Positions 10,017 to 18,662 of a stretch of 64,000 nt of DNA are shown in pieces. The notes under the pieces are model-generated. The model searched no databases. It was not told the DNA's origin and saw only the letters and a program-made list of their open reading frames with translations. Origin of the DNA: an uncultured Anaerolineae bacterium (lineage in GTDB: Bacteria; Chloroflexota; Anaerolineae; Anaerolineales; Villigracilaceae); contig CAINXK010000073.1 of the NCBI GenBank assembly GCA_903854805.1, positions 25,517 through 89,516 of the forward strand. The letters run 5' to 3'. A program made the translations under genes and the position numbers. The stretch's first letter is position 1, and each line of letters opens with the position of its first letter.

Positions 10017-10080
10017 GTTTTTCCTAATATAATTTTATGCGTAAGAAGTGATTGTACCCCGGTTTTTTTAATTATCCACA

Positions 10081-10116
10081 AAAAAAATCCGGCGCACCAC
10101 CCAGGCAGCACGCCGG
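10081..10116 (-). terminator. Rho-independent terminator after the SDR gene
   Basis: Read on the minus strand, CCGGCG ... CGCCGG closes a GC-rich hairpin and is followed by ATTTTTTT. It lies about 30 bases past the SDR stop codon and before the ABC exporter start. Confidence 0.85.
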
Positions 10117-10145
10117 CCGAAAGAACTCACATTTAATAATTTACT

Positions 10146-10991
10146 TCAGTCAAGCAAATCCAAGCTTAACTGCCAGAGCTTCTGTGCAGTTGTTTCATCA
10201 TACGATATCGGATCAGATTTGATGCTTTTACAATCTGCAAAATACTTACCGCTTACATTCTCAACTTCAGGGGACGATGCCAGGTAAATGCTGGTCTGTG
10301 CGCCTTCATCCACTTTTTTCTGAAAAGGACGAAGCAGACCCATCGCCAGTTTTATAAACCCACCATTATTTTTGGCAAAGCCAGTATCCACAAACCCAGG
10401 ATGCAGAGCATTGGCGGTAACCTTTGTCCCTTCCAATTTCCGAGCAAGCTCATAAGTAAAAAGCACATTCGCCAGTTTCGATTGTGAATATGCGCCAAAA
10501 CCGGTGTAGCCATTTTGAAGTTGAATATCAGCGATGTTTATCTTTCCACCGCGGTGAGCATCAGACGATACGTTTACCACGCGGGCTTGTTTGCTCGCTT
10601 TCAAAACGTCCAGTAAAAGCGTGGTCAAATAAAAATAATTTAAATGGTTGAGCGCAATGGTCATCTCAATACCATCATCCGAGACCTTTCTGGACATGAA
10701 CATCGCCCCGGCATTATTTAGCAATACATCCAGACTGGCGTACTTCTTCATGAATTCATCCGCCACATGCCTAATCCCAACTTTTGTTGAAAGATCAGCA
10801 GCAATAAATTCAACCAACGGATTGCCAGTTTCTTTTGTTATTTGCACCACAGCTGCTAAACATTTTTCTGGGCTACGACTAACGACCACGATTCGGGCCC
10901 CCATCTGAGCCAGATGTCCGGCAGCAATAAAACCGATACCGCTGGTTGCGCCTGTAACTAAAATCGTTTTTCTCTGCAATGCTTGAGTCAT
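10146..10991 (-). CDS. short-chain dehydrogenase/reductase (retinol-dehydrogenase-like)
   Basis: A 281-residue NAD(P)-dependent oxidoreductase of the classical SDR type. The cofactor motif TGATSGIG is at about residues 14-21. NNAG lies near residue 91 and the catalytic YSQSK near residue 169, with Ser upstream at VSSDAH. Arg after the second beta strand (VVVSRSPEK) favours NADP. The substrate cannot be assigned; the sequence resembles the retinol dehydrogenase/WWOX-like branch. The gene starts 17 bases after the GNAT gene ends, so the two are probably one operon ending at the downstream terminator. Confidence 0.88.
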   Translation of the reverse strand: MTQALQRKTILVTGATSGIGFIAAGHLAQMGARIVVVSRSPEKCLAAVVQITKETGNPLVEFIAADLSTKVGIRHVADEFMKKYASLDVLLNNAGAMFMSRKVSDDGIEMTIALNHLNYFYLTTLLLDVLKASKQARVVNVSSDAHRGGKINIADIQLQNGYTGFGAYSQSKLANVLFTYELARKLEGTKVTANALHPGFVDTGFAKNNGGFIKLAMGLLRPFQKKVDEGAQTSIYLASSPEVENVSGKYFADCKSIKSDPISYDETTAQKLWQLSLDLLD

Positions 10992-11007
10992 CCCCGATCC
11001 TTTTCGA

Positions 11008-11481
11008 TTAATTCAACCGTTTCGTATAAATACACAAATCATCACCATTCGCATACAGATCATGTAAGGTGGCTTCGTGCAAATAACCGCACGAAAGATA
11101 AAAAGCGCGGGTTCCGGTATATTTTTCTGTGCCAGAAGTTTCGATCACGAGAATTCGACCATTTTTCGTGCGCACACTTTGCTCCGCCGCTTCCAACAGT
11201 TTTCGCCCAACCCCATGCCTTTGCGCAGCCGGATCGACCACGATCCAATACAGGTCATAAACCCGATCTGTCAATCCGCGTGGTCCGACGCACACAAATC
11301 CAAGAACCATCTCCGCTTCTTTTGCTACGTAAAAGCTATAACCGCTGGCTTCCGGCCCTAATTGCAGGTGCTGAAGCCAAATATCAGCGACACATTGCAC
11401 TTCTTCTGCATTAAACATATCCGTCTTCGCTGTAATTTCATCAATCTGTGCCCCATCCTCCGGGCTGGCAATAACGATCAT
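11008..11481 (-). CDS. GNAT family N-acetyltransferase
   Basis: A 157-residue GNAT protein. The acetyl-CoA-binding signature is visible in VDPAAQRHGVGRKLLE (Q-R-x-G-x-G), after a beta strand DLYWIVV; the C-terminal part with RAFYLSCGY is also typical. ATG at 11481 is chosen over the GTG at 11532 because CAGGAG lies six bases upstream. It is followed closely by the SDR gene. The acceptor substrate is unknown. Confidence 0.85.
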   Translation of the reverse strand: MIVIASPEDGAQIDEITAKTDMFNAEEVQCVADIWLQHLQLGPEASGYSFYVAKEAEMVLGFVCVGPRGLTDRVYDLYWIVVDPAAQRHGVGRKLLEAAEQSVRTKNGRILVIETSGTEKYTGTRAFYLSCGYLHEATLHDLYANGDDLCIYTKRLN

Positions 11482-11544
11482 ATTCAACTCCTGATAATAT
11501 TTTTCAAATTCTAGTAAAGTCGTGCTCGACACACCAGCAAGATA

Positions 11545-13773
11545 TCAACTATCTGATGGATTATTTATACTGCCTTGCAGCGCAGCAAAAGGTAAAGACT
11601 GCCTTTGTGTCCCTTGCCTGCCGGTATTCCAGGTTATCACCAGTTCAAGCCTGGCCCGGGTTATACCAACATATAGCAGCCGTAAACGCTCCCTGACATA
11701 ATCCATGCGAGCCCGCAAAGTAGCCTGACCTTCTGGCTTCCAGTCAAATTCGCTGGTGGCAAGAGCATTTTCCAGCTGTGCCAGCGCCTCAGCTTCCAGA
11801 TTTAATCCATTCCGGGCAAACCATTTTTCCGAAAGATAAATATCACCAGGCTCCCCTGATGGGAAATCATAATTATTGACGGACATCAGGTAAACCCGAT
11901 CCCACTCCAAACCTTTAGACTTGTGCATGGTAGAAACAACAACCTTACCGCGATAACGATCTGGGTTAAAACCCGAATCATCATTTCCAAAACCCAAAAA
12001 ACGGCGTTCATTCCGGGCAACGACACCCAGCTCCGCAGTCAATTCAGGCAAGCGCCAATCGGCGTGATCGTTTGCCACCTGTCGTAGCACCAGGGCTAGT
12101 TTATGGGCAAGCGCCAAGTCTGCCGGCTCGCTAAAAAGATCCTGAGCAAGCGTAAGAATCATCTGATCAATCGGCAGCAGCGCTGTCCCCTGCCAACGCC
12201 GGACAAGACCCCGGAAGGCCTCTAATTCAGCCGTCACAACTTCCGGCTCAGTCTCCGCCAAACTAGTAAGCCAATCCTTGCCGGAACGGGGCGCCAGAAA
12301 AGCCTCCACTTCAATGCATTTTCGGATAAGCTCACCAAGGTGGTTATAAAAATCCTTTTGAGAATCATCTTCACGCCAGGCCCGTCTCCAAACCTGGTAA
12401 GCCTTCGAAAGTTTCGAAGCTGAGGCAGAATCTGCCAGATATGTGACCACATTTCCAAGAGCACCAGCTGCTGCCCGAGTCATAGCCGTGCTCGAAAGAT
12501 ATTCAACATAGTCGATTTTGTTTAGCTTCAATCTGTTGATCAAATCTACCCCGCGCTTGTTGGTTGGCACGAGCACCGCCACTGTTTTATCTTTGTTGTC
12601 TGGCAACCACTTAATCAGCGATTTGACTACTGCCGAGGCTTCTTCGTCTGGTGTAAATTTTTTACCCACAAGCCGAATCCCATCCGAATTTTCTGGTGGG
12701 TTCGGCTGAGGATCGTCGCTCTCCGTTGGACAGATGTAGGGAGGCGTAAGAGCATCCCTGCATTCCGGTTGGGGGTGACCCGTTGTCACCCAGTCGATCA
12801 GCTGATTAGCGACAGAGATGATAGCAGGTTGTGACCTACCCGAAACAGGCAAATCTTGCCTGTAATCTGCCTGGGCAATAAAGTTTAACAAGTATTCAGG
12901 TTTAGCAGTAGTAAACGTCTCAAAAATCGCCTGGTTGGGATCTCCGACCCTGACCCAGTTGCCAGTGGACAATTTCCCGAGGATTTGTTCCTGCAAGGCG
13001 CTTGAATCCTGAGCCTCATCTTCAAGAATAAATGGAAAACGATCCTGCAACCGTACAAGCAATTCCGGTGAGATGGTCAAAGCATCCAGGGCCAGTCGGA
13101 TCAGATCATCAAAATCGACAGCACCCCGATACGTGAGGGCACGCTGATAATTAGTGTAAATATCCCACCCAAGTTCTGCCAATGGCAGCGGTGGAGCTGC
13201 ATCAAGACGAATACGCAAACTCTCAGGAGTCTGCCGGTGGTCTTTGGCCGAGCGGATAAAAGCTGTTGCCAGGCTGGCGACAAGTTCGGGCAACTTTTCG
13301 CGCCGAAGTCCATCACGCTTGGTCTGGTCAATACCTGCATCAACAAGCATATCCAGGTCATAAGGATGAGAAGCAAGCCAGGCATTGGCTGCCTCTTTCC
13401 GTATTAAATCTGCTTCGCGTTCATCCACAATCGCAAAACGATTGTCCAATCCCACCAACGACGGATTCTCGCGAACAATATCATGCGCCAACCCATGCAA
13501 AGTTCGCACACGGTAGCCAATATGGGGGATCAGACCACTTTTACGAATAAAACTGCCTATGCGCGCAGAAAAGTTATCCACTGCTGCATTGACAAGGGTC
13601 ACGATCAACACTTCTTGATCGACACCGAGCACGCCCGATGAAATAATCTGCGCAGCCAATGCACTGAGGATATGGGTCTTGCCGCTGCCCGGGACTGCTG
13701 AAATGCCCAGCGTACCGCCACGATATTGCAAGATTTCAGCTTGGGATGGCCGAGGAATAAAGGAAAGGGTCAT
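11545..13773 (-). CDS. UvrD/Rep-family superfamily 1 DNA helicase
   Basis: A 742-residue SF1A helicase, expected to translocate 3' to 5' on single-stranded DNA. Walker A AVPGSGKT is near residue 26. Motif II reads ILEDEAQD (DEAQ) and motif III GDPNQAIFETF. Motif V is STMHKSKGLEWDRVY and motif VI is LLYVGITRARLELV. It has no RecB-type nuclease motif at the C terminus. It may act in repair or replication restart; the resemblance is closer to orphan UvrD-like helicases than to UvrD or PcrA themselves. The start region is divergent from the cyclic-nucleotide-domain gene. Confidence 0.9.
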   Translation of the reverse strand: MTLSFIPRPSQAEILQYRGGTLGISAVPGSGKTHILSALAAQIISSGVLGVDQEVLIVTLVNAAVDNFSARIGSFIRKSGLIPHIGYRVRTLHGLAHDIVRENPSLVGLDNRFAIVDEREADLIRKEAANAWLASHPYDLDMLVDAGIDQTKRDGLRREKLPELVASLATAFIRSAKDHRQTPESLRIRLDAAPPLPLAELGWDIYTNYQRALTYRGAVDFDDLIRLALDALTISPELLVRLQDRFPFILEDEAQDSSALQEQILGKLSTGNWVRVGDPNQAIFETFTTAKPEYLLNFIAQADYRQDLPVSGRSQPAIISVANQLIDWVTTGHPQPECRDALTPPYICPTESDDPQPNPPENSDGIRLVGKKFTPDEEASAVVKSLIKWLPDNKDKTVAVLVPTNKRGVDLINRLKLNKIDYVEYLSSTAMTRAAAGALGNVVTYLADSASASKLSKAYQVWRRAWREDDSQKDFYNHLGELIRKCIEVEAFLAPRSGKDWLTSLAETEPEVVTAELEAFRGLVRRWQGTALLPIDQMILTLAQDLFSEPADLALAHKLALVLRQVANDHADWRLPELTAELGVVARNERRFLGFGNDDSGFNPDRYRGKVVVSTMHKSKGLEWDRVYLMSVNNYDFPSGEPGDIYLSEKWFARNGLNLEAEALAQLENALATSEFDWKPEGQATLRARMDYVRERLRLLYVGITRARLELVITWNTGRQGTQRQSLPFAALQGSINNPSDS

Positions 13774-13801
13774 TTTGGTTGATTAGTTGGATAATTTCCG
13801 G

Positions 13802-13830
13802 TTGATTTTGATTACAGTTTACCCTATAAT
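13802..13830 (+). promoter_or_regulatory. sigma70-type promoter of the cNMP-domain gene
   Basis: TTGATT, a 17-base spacer and a perfect TATAAT. The predicted start is about 48 bases before the GTG start codon. Confidence 0.65.
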
Positions 13831-13884
13831 AATAACTCAAGAATATGTACTCGCCCAAATATATAATTCGCTCTGGAGGTTTTC

Positions 13885-14337
13885 GTGGTCAGTTCATCAT
13901 CCCTCGCTGGTTTCCCATTATTCAAAGATGTTTCCCCTGCTGTTCTGGACAAAATCGCTGCTATCAGCGAAGAGCTTGCCTTTAGCGAGGGGCAAACTAT
14001 CTTTCGCGAAGGCGAAAAAGCCGATAAATTGCACTTCCTCGTCAAGGGCAGTATAGCGCTGCGCGTTAATATCATGACAAAACCCGAGAGCATTACGGTT
14101 TCCTTCGTATCTAAATCAAATGAATGCTTCGGTTGGTCCGGGCTTGTCTCACCTCATTACTACACCGCCACGGCTTATTGCGAAGAAAACAGCAAAATAA
14201 TGACCGTATTAGGGGACGGACTGCTCAATATCCTGGCTGCTAATACAGATGCAGGTTTTTCAGTCATGCACCGGATCGCCAATCTCGTATCAGATCGCCT
14301 ACGCAACAGCCGTCAGGCATTACTAAAAACCCTTTAG
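13885..14337 (+). CDS. cyclic-nucleotide-binding domain protein (Crp/Fnr sensor domain only)
   Basis: A 150-residue protein covering only the cNMP-binding beta-roll. PLFKDVSPAVLDKIA at the N terminus, FREGEKADKLHFLVKGSIAL around residues 40-60 and a C-terminal helix are typical. The usual C-terminal helix-turn-helix is absent, so it is more likely a ligand-sensing or adaptor protein than a transcription factor (inference). The Arg-Ala of the cAMP phosphate-binding cassette is not evident. The start is GTG, preceded by CTGGAGG. It has its own promoter and terminator. Confidence 0.8.
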   Translation: MVSSSSLAGFPLFKDVSPAVLDKIAAISEELAFSEGQTIFREGEKADKLHFLVKGSIALRVNIMTKPESITVSFVSKSNECFGWSGLVSPHYYTATAYCEENSKIMTVLGDGLLNILAANTDAGFSVMHRIANLVSDRLRNSRQALLKTL

Positions 14338-14361
14338 TTATCAAGACTTTACGGTTACGAT

Positions 14362-14400
14362 AATCAAAAGCCCGCATCGACTGGGACTTTTGATTATTTC
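14362..14400 (+). terminator. Rho-independent terminator after the cNMP-domain gene
   Basis: AATCAAAAG-CCC and GGG-A-CTTTTGATT form a stem with one bulge, followed by a T-rich stretch about 25 bases past the stop codon. Confidence 0.65.
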
Positions 14401-14714
14401 CTATGCTGCTCAAACTCAAACAATGGCCGATGAATAAGAACCGTGATCAGATTTTCTAAACAAATATATCGGCGCCAACTAATTCACTGATTTCAATATT
14501 TCCGCTTCCGCTGGATACAATCCAATTCTCGAGTAAATAATTGGTACGCTGAAAAAGGTAGGTTGGGTAATTTGCAATTTTTACCCACAAATTTTCAAAA
14601 AGGACTGTGCTACCAAAAAGGAAATATGCCAGCTAATTTCCTTTTCGGCTAAACATTGATCAAACCACGCGAATCCATTAGGAACATACCAAAAACGTTC
14701 GCTTCGGCCACGCA
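14401..14714. other. gene-free stretch
   Basis: About 310 bases between the cNMP-domain terminator and the end of the minus-strand membrane glycosyltransferase. No reading frame with a Shine-Dalgarno, no strong hairpin and no repeat was seen. Confidence 0.5.
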
Positions 14715-15893
14715 TTAACCAACATCAACTTTTGCTTTACCAAACTGTTTCCACAAGACAACCGCAAGGAATAAAATCTCTAGCGGCAGAGCCAGGTAGA
14801 GTATGGCGTTCAAATTTCGTCCGAACAAATGGAGTTGAAGGCTGGTATTAAATAAAAATGGGCTGTAGGAAATTACCGAGACCATCTGACTAACTATCGG
14901 CAAAAACCATAGTTCGGGCAAAAAGAAAGCAGCTACAAGCGAAATCACATCTTGTGGATAGAAATATCGCTGATGCATTCGTGGCAAAATAAAAGGAACC
15001 AGCGCCACCGATGCCAGTGATGTGATAATCAGAGCTATTAAGCCATCTTTTTCTCGTTTTCTCCAGGCCAGGAAAACCCATATCGCCAAAATAATAGCAG
15101 CAACAATAACCGTACCCAGGCTCAATAATTCAGTTAAAGGAACTTTTCCTTGTAACGGCAGGTACATCGTCGGTGTTGTGGAAGACCATTTTGGGAATTT
15201 ATTAGTCTGGTTGGCATAAATAGTCATCACATCCTGCCAGGGTCTTCCGACAATAATCGCCGGAAGGGCAAACGAAATATAAACCAGAGGAACCAGCAAA
15301 AAAGCAAACCAGGGGATTTTTTTCTTGAGGGTGTATACTGCCAGAAATGGCAAGAAAAATATAGCCTGTAATTTAAAAGCGAATGCCAAAGAGAAGAAAA
15401 AGATCGCCCAAACCGGTCTTTCGATCAGCACAAAATATAGACATGCCAGGAAAAATGCTGTGTAGATCGAGTCGCATTGTCCCCAAAAAGAACTATTCAA
15501 AATTACAGTCGGTAAAGAAAAGCTCAAAACAGAAGCTAATAAGGGCAAGCGTGTCCACGGATATTTCAGCCAGGTAATTTTGTAAATAAAAAATGCGCTC
15601 AATAGATCAAAGACAATCGAGATTAGCTTGATCAGCGTAACTCTGCTCACAATTCCATCCACAAGGGTTGCCAACCAGAGCAAGTATAGATAGGCCGGCG
15701 TGTAAAGCGCAAAATTTTCTTTAAACGCATTGACAAAGCCCCGCTTCAGAATAAAACCATACCAATCGAACAAACCAGCTTCCATGTCCAGAGACATTAC
15801 AGGTAAACTTAAGCGACGGACAACTATCGAGAACAATAAAAGTGTGATAATAAAAACAGGTGATAAGATAATTGTTTGGAGTTTCTTTTTCAT
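14715..15893 (-). CDS. GT-C type membrane glycosyltransferase (mannosyltransferase-like)
   Basis: A 392-residue polytopic membrane protein with roughly 9-11 hydrophobic segments. An acidic residue in the first periplasmic loop (SLDMEAGLFDWYGF) and the SSFWGQCDSIY motif near residue 135 are typical of polyprenyl-phosphate-sugar-dependent GT-C enzymes of the GT87/DUF2029 group. ATG at 15893 is preferred to TTG at 15908 because GAGGA lies eight bases upstream. It is divergent from a GT4 glycosyltransferase across a 500-base gap, and the two may serve the same envelope glycolipid pathway (inference). Confidence 0.75.
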   Translation of the reverse strand: MKKKLQTIILSPVFIITLLLFSIVVRRLSLPVMSLDMEAGLFDWYGFILKRGFVNAFKENFALYTPAYLYLLWLATLVDGIVSRVTLIKLISIVFDLLSAFFIYKITWLKYPWTRLPLLASVLSFSLPTVILNSSFWGQCDSIYTAFFLACLYFVLIERPVWAIFFFSLAFAFKLQAIFFLPFLAVYTLKKKIPWFAFLLVPLVYISFALPAIIVGRPWQDVMTIYANQTNKFPKWSSTTPTMYLPLQGKVPLTELLSLGTVIVAAIILAIWVFLAWRKREKDGLIALIITSLASVALVPFILPRMHQRYFYPQDVISLVAAFFLPELWFLPIVSQMVSVISYSPFLFNTSLQLHLFGRNLNAILYLALPLEILFLAVVLWKQFGKAKVDVG

Positions 15894-16405
15894 ATTCTCA
15901 ATCCTCAAATACGGTATTATTCCGGCTCAAATTGTACACCTGTCGCTCAAGCCAAATCAAGCTGGTTAGCAACCCATATCGTAATACTCGCGCCGCTCTG
16001 GAAGAAGCTTATTCAATCAAATCCTCAATTAGCAAAAACGAAAAGCCAATCGATGAAAATATGAATCTTTTTCACTTATGGAGAAATTGTTAATATTCTG
16101 TCAAGAATTGTGGAGAGTTAGACAATTCTGCTTATGATTCTGTTACACTAAATACTGAATGTTATTTGTCAACGTGCGCTTGTCATGTGCACAAAATAAT
16201 GGTGGATTTTGCACAGACAATTAATACTACCAAATGGTCCTGCATATTTCAATTAAAATCATCAACCCAAGCTGAGCTTGCTGGCCTGACAACTATTCAT
16301 AACAAAATATTTTTCGACAAATATCCTTGTTTCAAAGCAGCTTCGGCAGTCGTCAAATCCAAGAATTCACAAGTTCTGCCGGACGCCAGACGAGGGAGAA
16401 AATCA
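15894..16405. other. divergent intergenic region between two glycosyltransferase genes
   Basis: About 510 bases, AT-rich, containing the promoters of both flanking genes. The frame of the downstream GT4 gene stays open back to 16166, but that extension has no family similarity and no Shine-Dalgarno, so it is treated as untranslated. No clear operator or repeat was recognised. Confidence 0.5.
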
Positions 16406-17650
16406 ATGAGAATCCTTATAGCTGGGACAGTTCACTACCCTGCCATGAATGGGCAGGCTGTCTTTACTGAAAATCTAACCGAGGGGTTGGCAAAACGCGG
16501 AAATGAAGTCTTGTCAATTTTCCCATCAGAAATAGGACCTGCTTACAGCGCAACCCGTAACAACGTCCAGGTTGAGGCGTTGAGATCATCCAACTTGAAT
16601 ATGATACATTCGGATGCTTTTTTCTCTTTGTTCTCAGAAAGCGCTATTCGTAAAATTTTAAGAGCTTTCCAACCAAATATTGTTCATGTTCAGGATCATT
16701 TTCCACTTAGCCAGGATGTGGTTCAAGTGGCAAAAAATTCAGGCATTCCACTGATAGGTACAAACCATTTCATGCCCGAAAATCTTGCCGCTTATGTACC
16801 TTTTATTTCTAACATTAAACCGCTTTATAACCATGTAATGTGGGCATGGATGCTGGCTGTGTACAACCGCTTGGAGATCGTAACGGCCCAATCAAAAGCA
16901 TCCGCAGCACTTATGCAAGCAAAAGGTCTAAAAATCCCTGTTTATCCGGTCTCTTGCGGCATTGATCTCAACCGCTTCCACCCAGATTCTACCGTGAAGC
17001 GAGCTGCCGTCCTTACCCGCTTTGGGCTCGATCCTAATCGAACTATTTTTCTCTTCGTTGGACGGGTAGATCACGAAAAACGCCTGGATGTTATCCTACG
17101 CGCATTAAAGAAACTCGACCGTGATGATATCCAGCTGGGAATCGCCGGGCACGGAGCTGCACAGGAATCTTTGCGTATGCTCGCAAATGAACTTGAACTG
17201 GGCGAACGTGTCCACTTTACCGGGTTTGTACCTGCCGATGATTTACCAGACTTATTAAACAGCGTCGATATTTTTACCATGCCGAGCGAAGCTGAATTAT
17301 TAAGTATCGCATCCCTAGAAGCAATGGCCTGCGGCCGACCCGTTCTGCTTGCCAACGCAGTTGCCCTACCAGAATTAGCTGGAAACGGAATCAATGGCTA
17401 TTTGTTCCAGCCGGGCAATCCAATCGATGCAGCTCGCTGCATTGCATTGCTTGCTGATCACCCAGAGCACTGGGCTCGGATGGGTGCCAACAGCCTGGAA
17501 AAGGCAAAACACCATAGTATGGAAAATACTATAAAGCAGTACGAAACACTATACGTAAACCTATTGGCGGGCACTTACTCAAGCATAGCAGACCCGGGCT
17601 TAAACAGCTACCATTCTTTGCCCACCGAGTTGATTGGCAATAAAAAGTAG
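16406..17650 (+). CDS. GT4 family glycosyltransferase
   Basis: A 414-residue GT-B fold retaining glycosyltransferase. The N terminus MRILIAGTVHYPAMNGQ with the glycine-containing acceptor loop is characteristic. VGRVDHEKRLDVILRAL marks the start of the donor-binding domain. The E-x7-E motif is present in SEAELLSIASLEAMACG near residue 300. Such enzymes transfer hexoses from nucleotide sugars to lipids or glycans; it most resembles alpha-mannosyl or glucosyl transferases acting on glycolipids, but the substrate is not determinable. ATG at 16406 is preceded by GAGGGAGAA. Confidence 0.88.
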   Translation: MRILIAGTVHYPAMNGQAVFTENLTEGLAKRGNEVLSIFPSEIGPAYSATRNNVQVEALRSSNLNMIHSDAFFSLFSESAIRKILRAFQPNIVHVQDHFPLSQDVVQVAKNSGIPLIGTNHFMPENLAAYVPFISNIKPLYNHVMWAWMLAVYNRLEIVTAQSKASAALMQAKGLKIPVYPVSCGIDLNRFHPDSTVKRAAVLTRFGLDPNRTIFLFVGRVDHEKRLDVILRALKKLDRDDIQLGIAGHGAAQESLRMLANELELGERVHFTGFVPADDLPDLLNSVDIFTMPSEAELLSIASLEAMACGRPVLLANAVALPELAGNGINGYLFQPGNPIDAARCIALLADHPEHWARMGANSLEKAKHHSMENTIKQYETLYVNLLAGTYSSIADPGLNSYHSLPTELIGNKK

Positions 17651-17659
17651 GAAATAATA

Positions 17660-17694
17660 AAAAATCGAGCCGAATTTCTTCGGCTCGATTTTTT
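17660..17694. terminator. bidirectional Rho-independent terminator
   Basis: AATCGAGCCGAA and TTCGGCTCGATT pair around a four-base loop, with A tracts on the left and T tracts on the right. It therefore serves both the plus-strand GT4 gene and the converging minus-strand chelatase gene. Confidence 0.92.
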
Positions 17695-17711
17695 ATTACC
17701 ATATCCCAGAT

Positions 17712-18662
17712 TTATTTGCCCATTTCCTGGCGGACAGTATGATATAGACTCTCAGCTTTGATATCGCTTAGAGCAAAACAAGGAGCTTTCAGATGGTCAG
17801 CCAATTGTTTCGCCAGACCCTGATCAAATGCAGCATGCTCCATGTTGATAACCAGGCTTTTAACCTTTTCATTCGCGATTATCTCAGCGAAATGATAAGA
17901 TTCTTCCTGCGGAGGCAAAGGTCCTACCGAGACATTTCCTGCCCCATCCGTCATAATGATCAAGAGTGGCTCAACATCGGGATGTGTATGCTTTTCGCGC
18001 AGTAAAACATCGGTTGCCATTAACAAACCGGCAGAAAGTGGGGTCTTGCCTCCTACAGGGATATCCACCAATGCCCGCTGAGCTAACTGGACACTATTGG
18101 TCGGCGGAAGCACCAGGGTGGCCCTATCTTTCTGGAAAACTATCAGACCGACACGGTCTCTACGCTGATAAGCATCGGTAAGCAAGGAAAGTATGGCACC
18201 TTTGGTAGCGTTCATGCGCTCGGCAACTGCCATCGACCACGAAGCATCCACCAGAAAAAGCACCAGGTTAGCCATACGTTTGACACGAACTTTTTTCTGC
18301 AAATCACTTTTTTGAATTGCAAATGCCACTTTCTTGCGCTGCTCTACCCTGTGTTTTTGAAAGGGCGCAGCTGCTCGAATAGTGGCATCGAATGCAATAT
18401 CCCGGCTTCCGTTAGCAGGTCTTGACATTACATAACGGCCGCGTTTACGTTCGGTCCGCGTTTGGGAACGACGGCCAGAATTTTTTCGGGTTAACTTGTC
18501 CAAGGGTGTATCTAGCTTACGTGGAGCAAAAGTTTCGCCAGTCTTGACCTTTTGCCCACCATCCCACCAATTTGCATTCTGGGATGCGAACACATCCTGC
18601 CGGGCGGGCTCAGAAGTTGACGGTCGCGTGTCATCCTGAACCTGATCTTCTACGATCGACTT
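17712..18662 (-). CDS. ChlD-like VWA-domain part of a metal-chelatase gene, reached by a -1 frameshift
   Basis: This is the C-terminal half of a BchD/ChlD-type AAA+ chelatase subunit. It continues the frame of the preceding ATPase gene if the ribosome slips back one base on the A9 run at 18661-18669. The junction then reads Glu-Lys-Lys-Lys-Ser-Ile-Val. The acidic/proline-rich linker is followed by a basic segment and a von Willebrand A domain. The MIDAS motif DASWS is followed by the Thr of GGKTPLSAG and the Asp of MTDGAGN. The shifted product would be about 679 residues. A GTG at 18593 could also start the VWA part alone, but no good Shine-Dalgarno is seen there. Confidence 0.8.
   Translation of the reverse strand, partial: KSIVEDQVQDDTRPSTSEPARQDVFASQNANWWDGGQKVKTGETFAPRKLDTPLDKLTRKNSGRRSQTRTERKRGRYVMSRPANGSRDIAFDATIRAAAPFQKHRVEQRKKVAFAIQKSDLQKKVRVKRMANLVLFLVDASWSMAVAERMNATKGAILSLLTDAYQRRDRVGLIVFQKDRATLVLPPTNSVQLAQRALVDIPVGGKTPLSAGLLMATDVLLREKHTHPDVEPLLIIMTDGAGNVSVGPLPPQEESYHFAEIIANEKVKSLVINMEHAAFDQGLAKQLADHLKAPCFALSDIKAESLYHTVRQEMGK

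Noticed and set aside
16166..16405. N-terminal extension of the GT4 glycosyltransferase
   Set aside because: No Shine-Dalgarno, no family similarity; the GT4 fold begins exactly at ATG 16406, which has GAGGGAGAA upstream.
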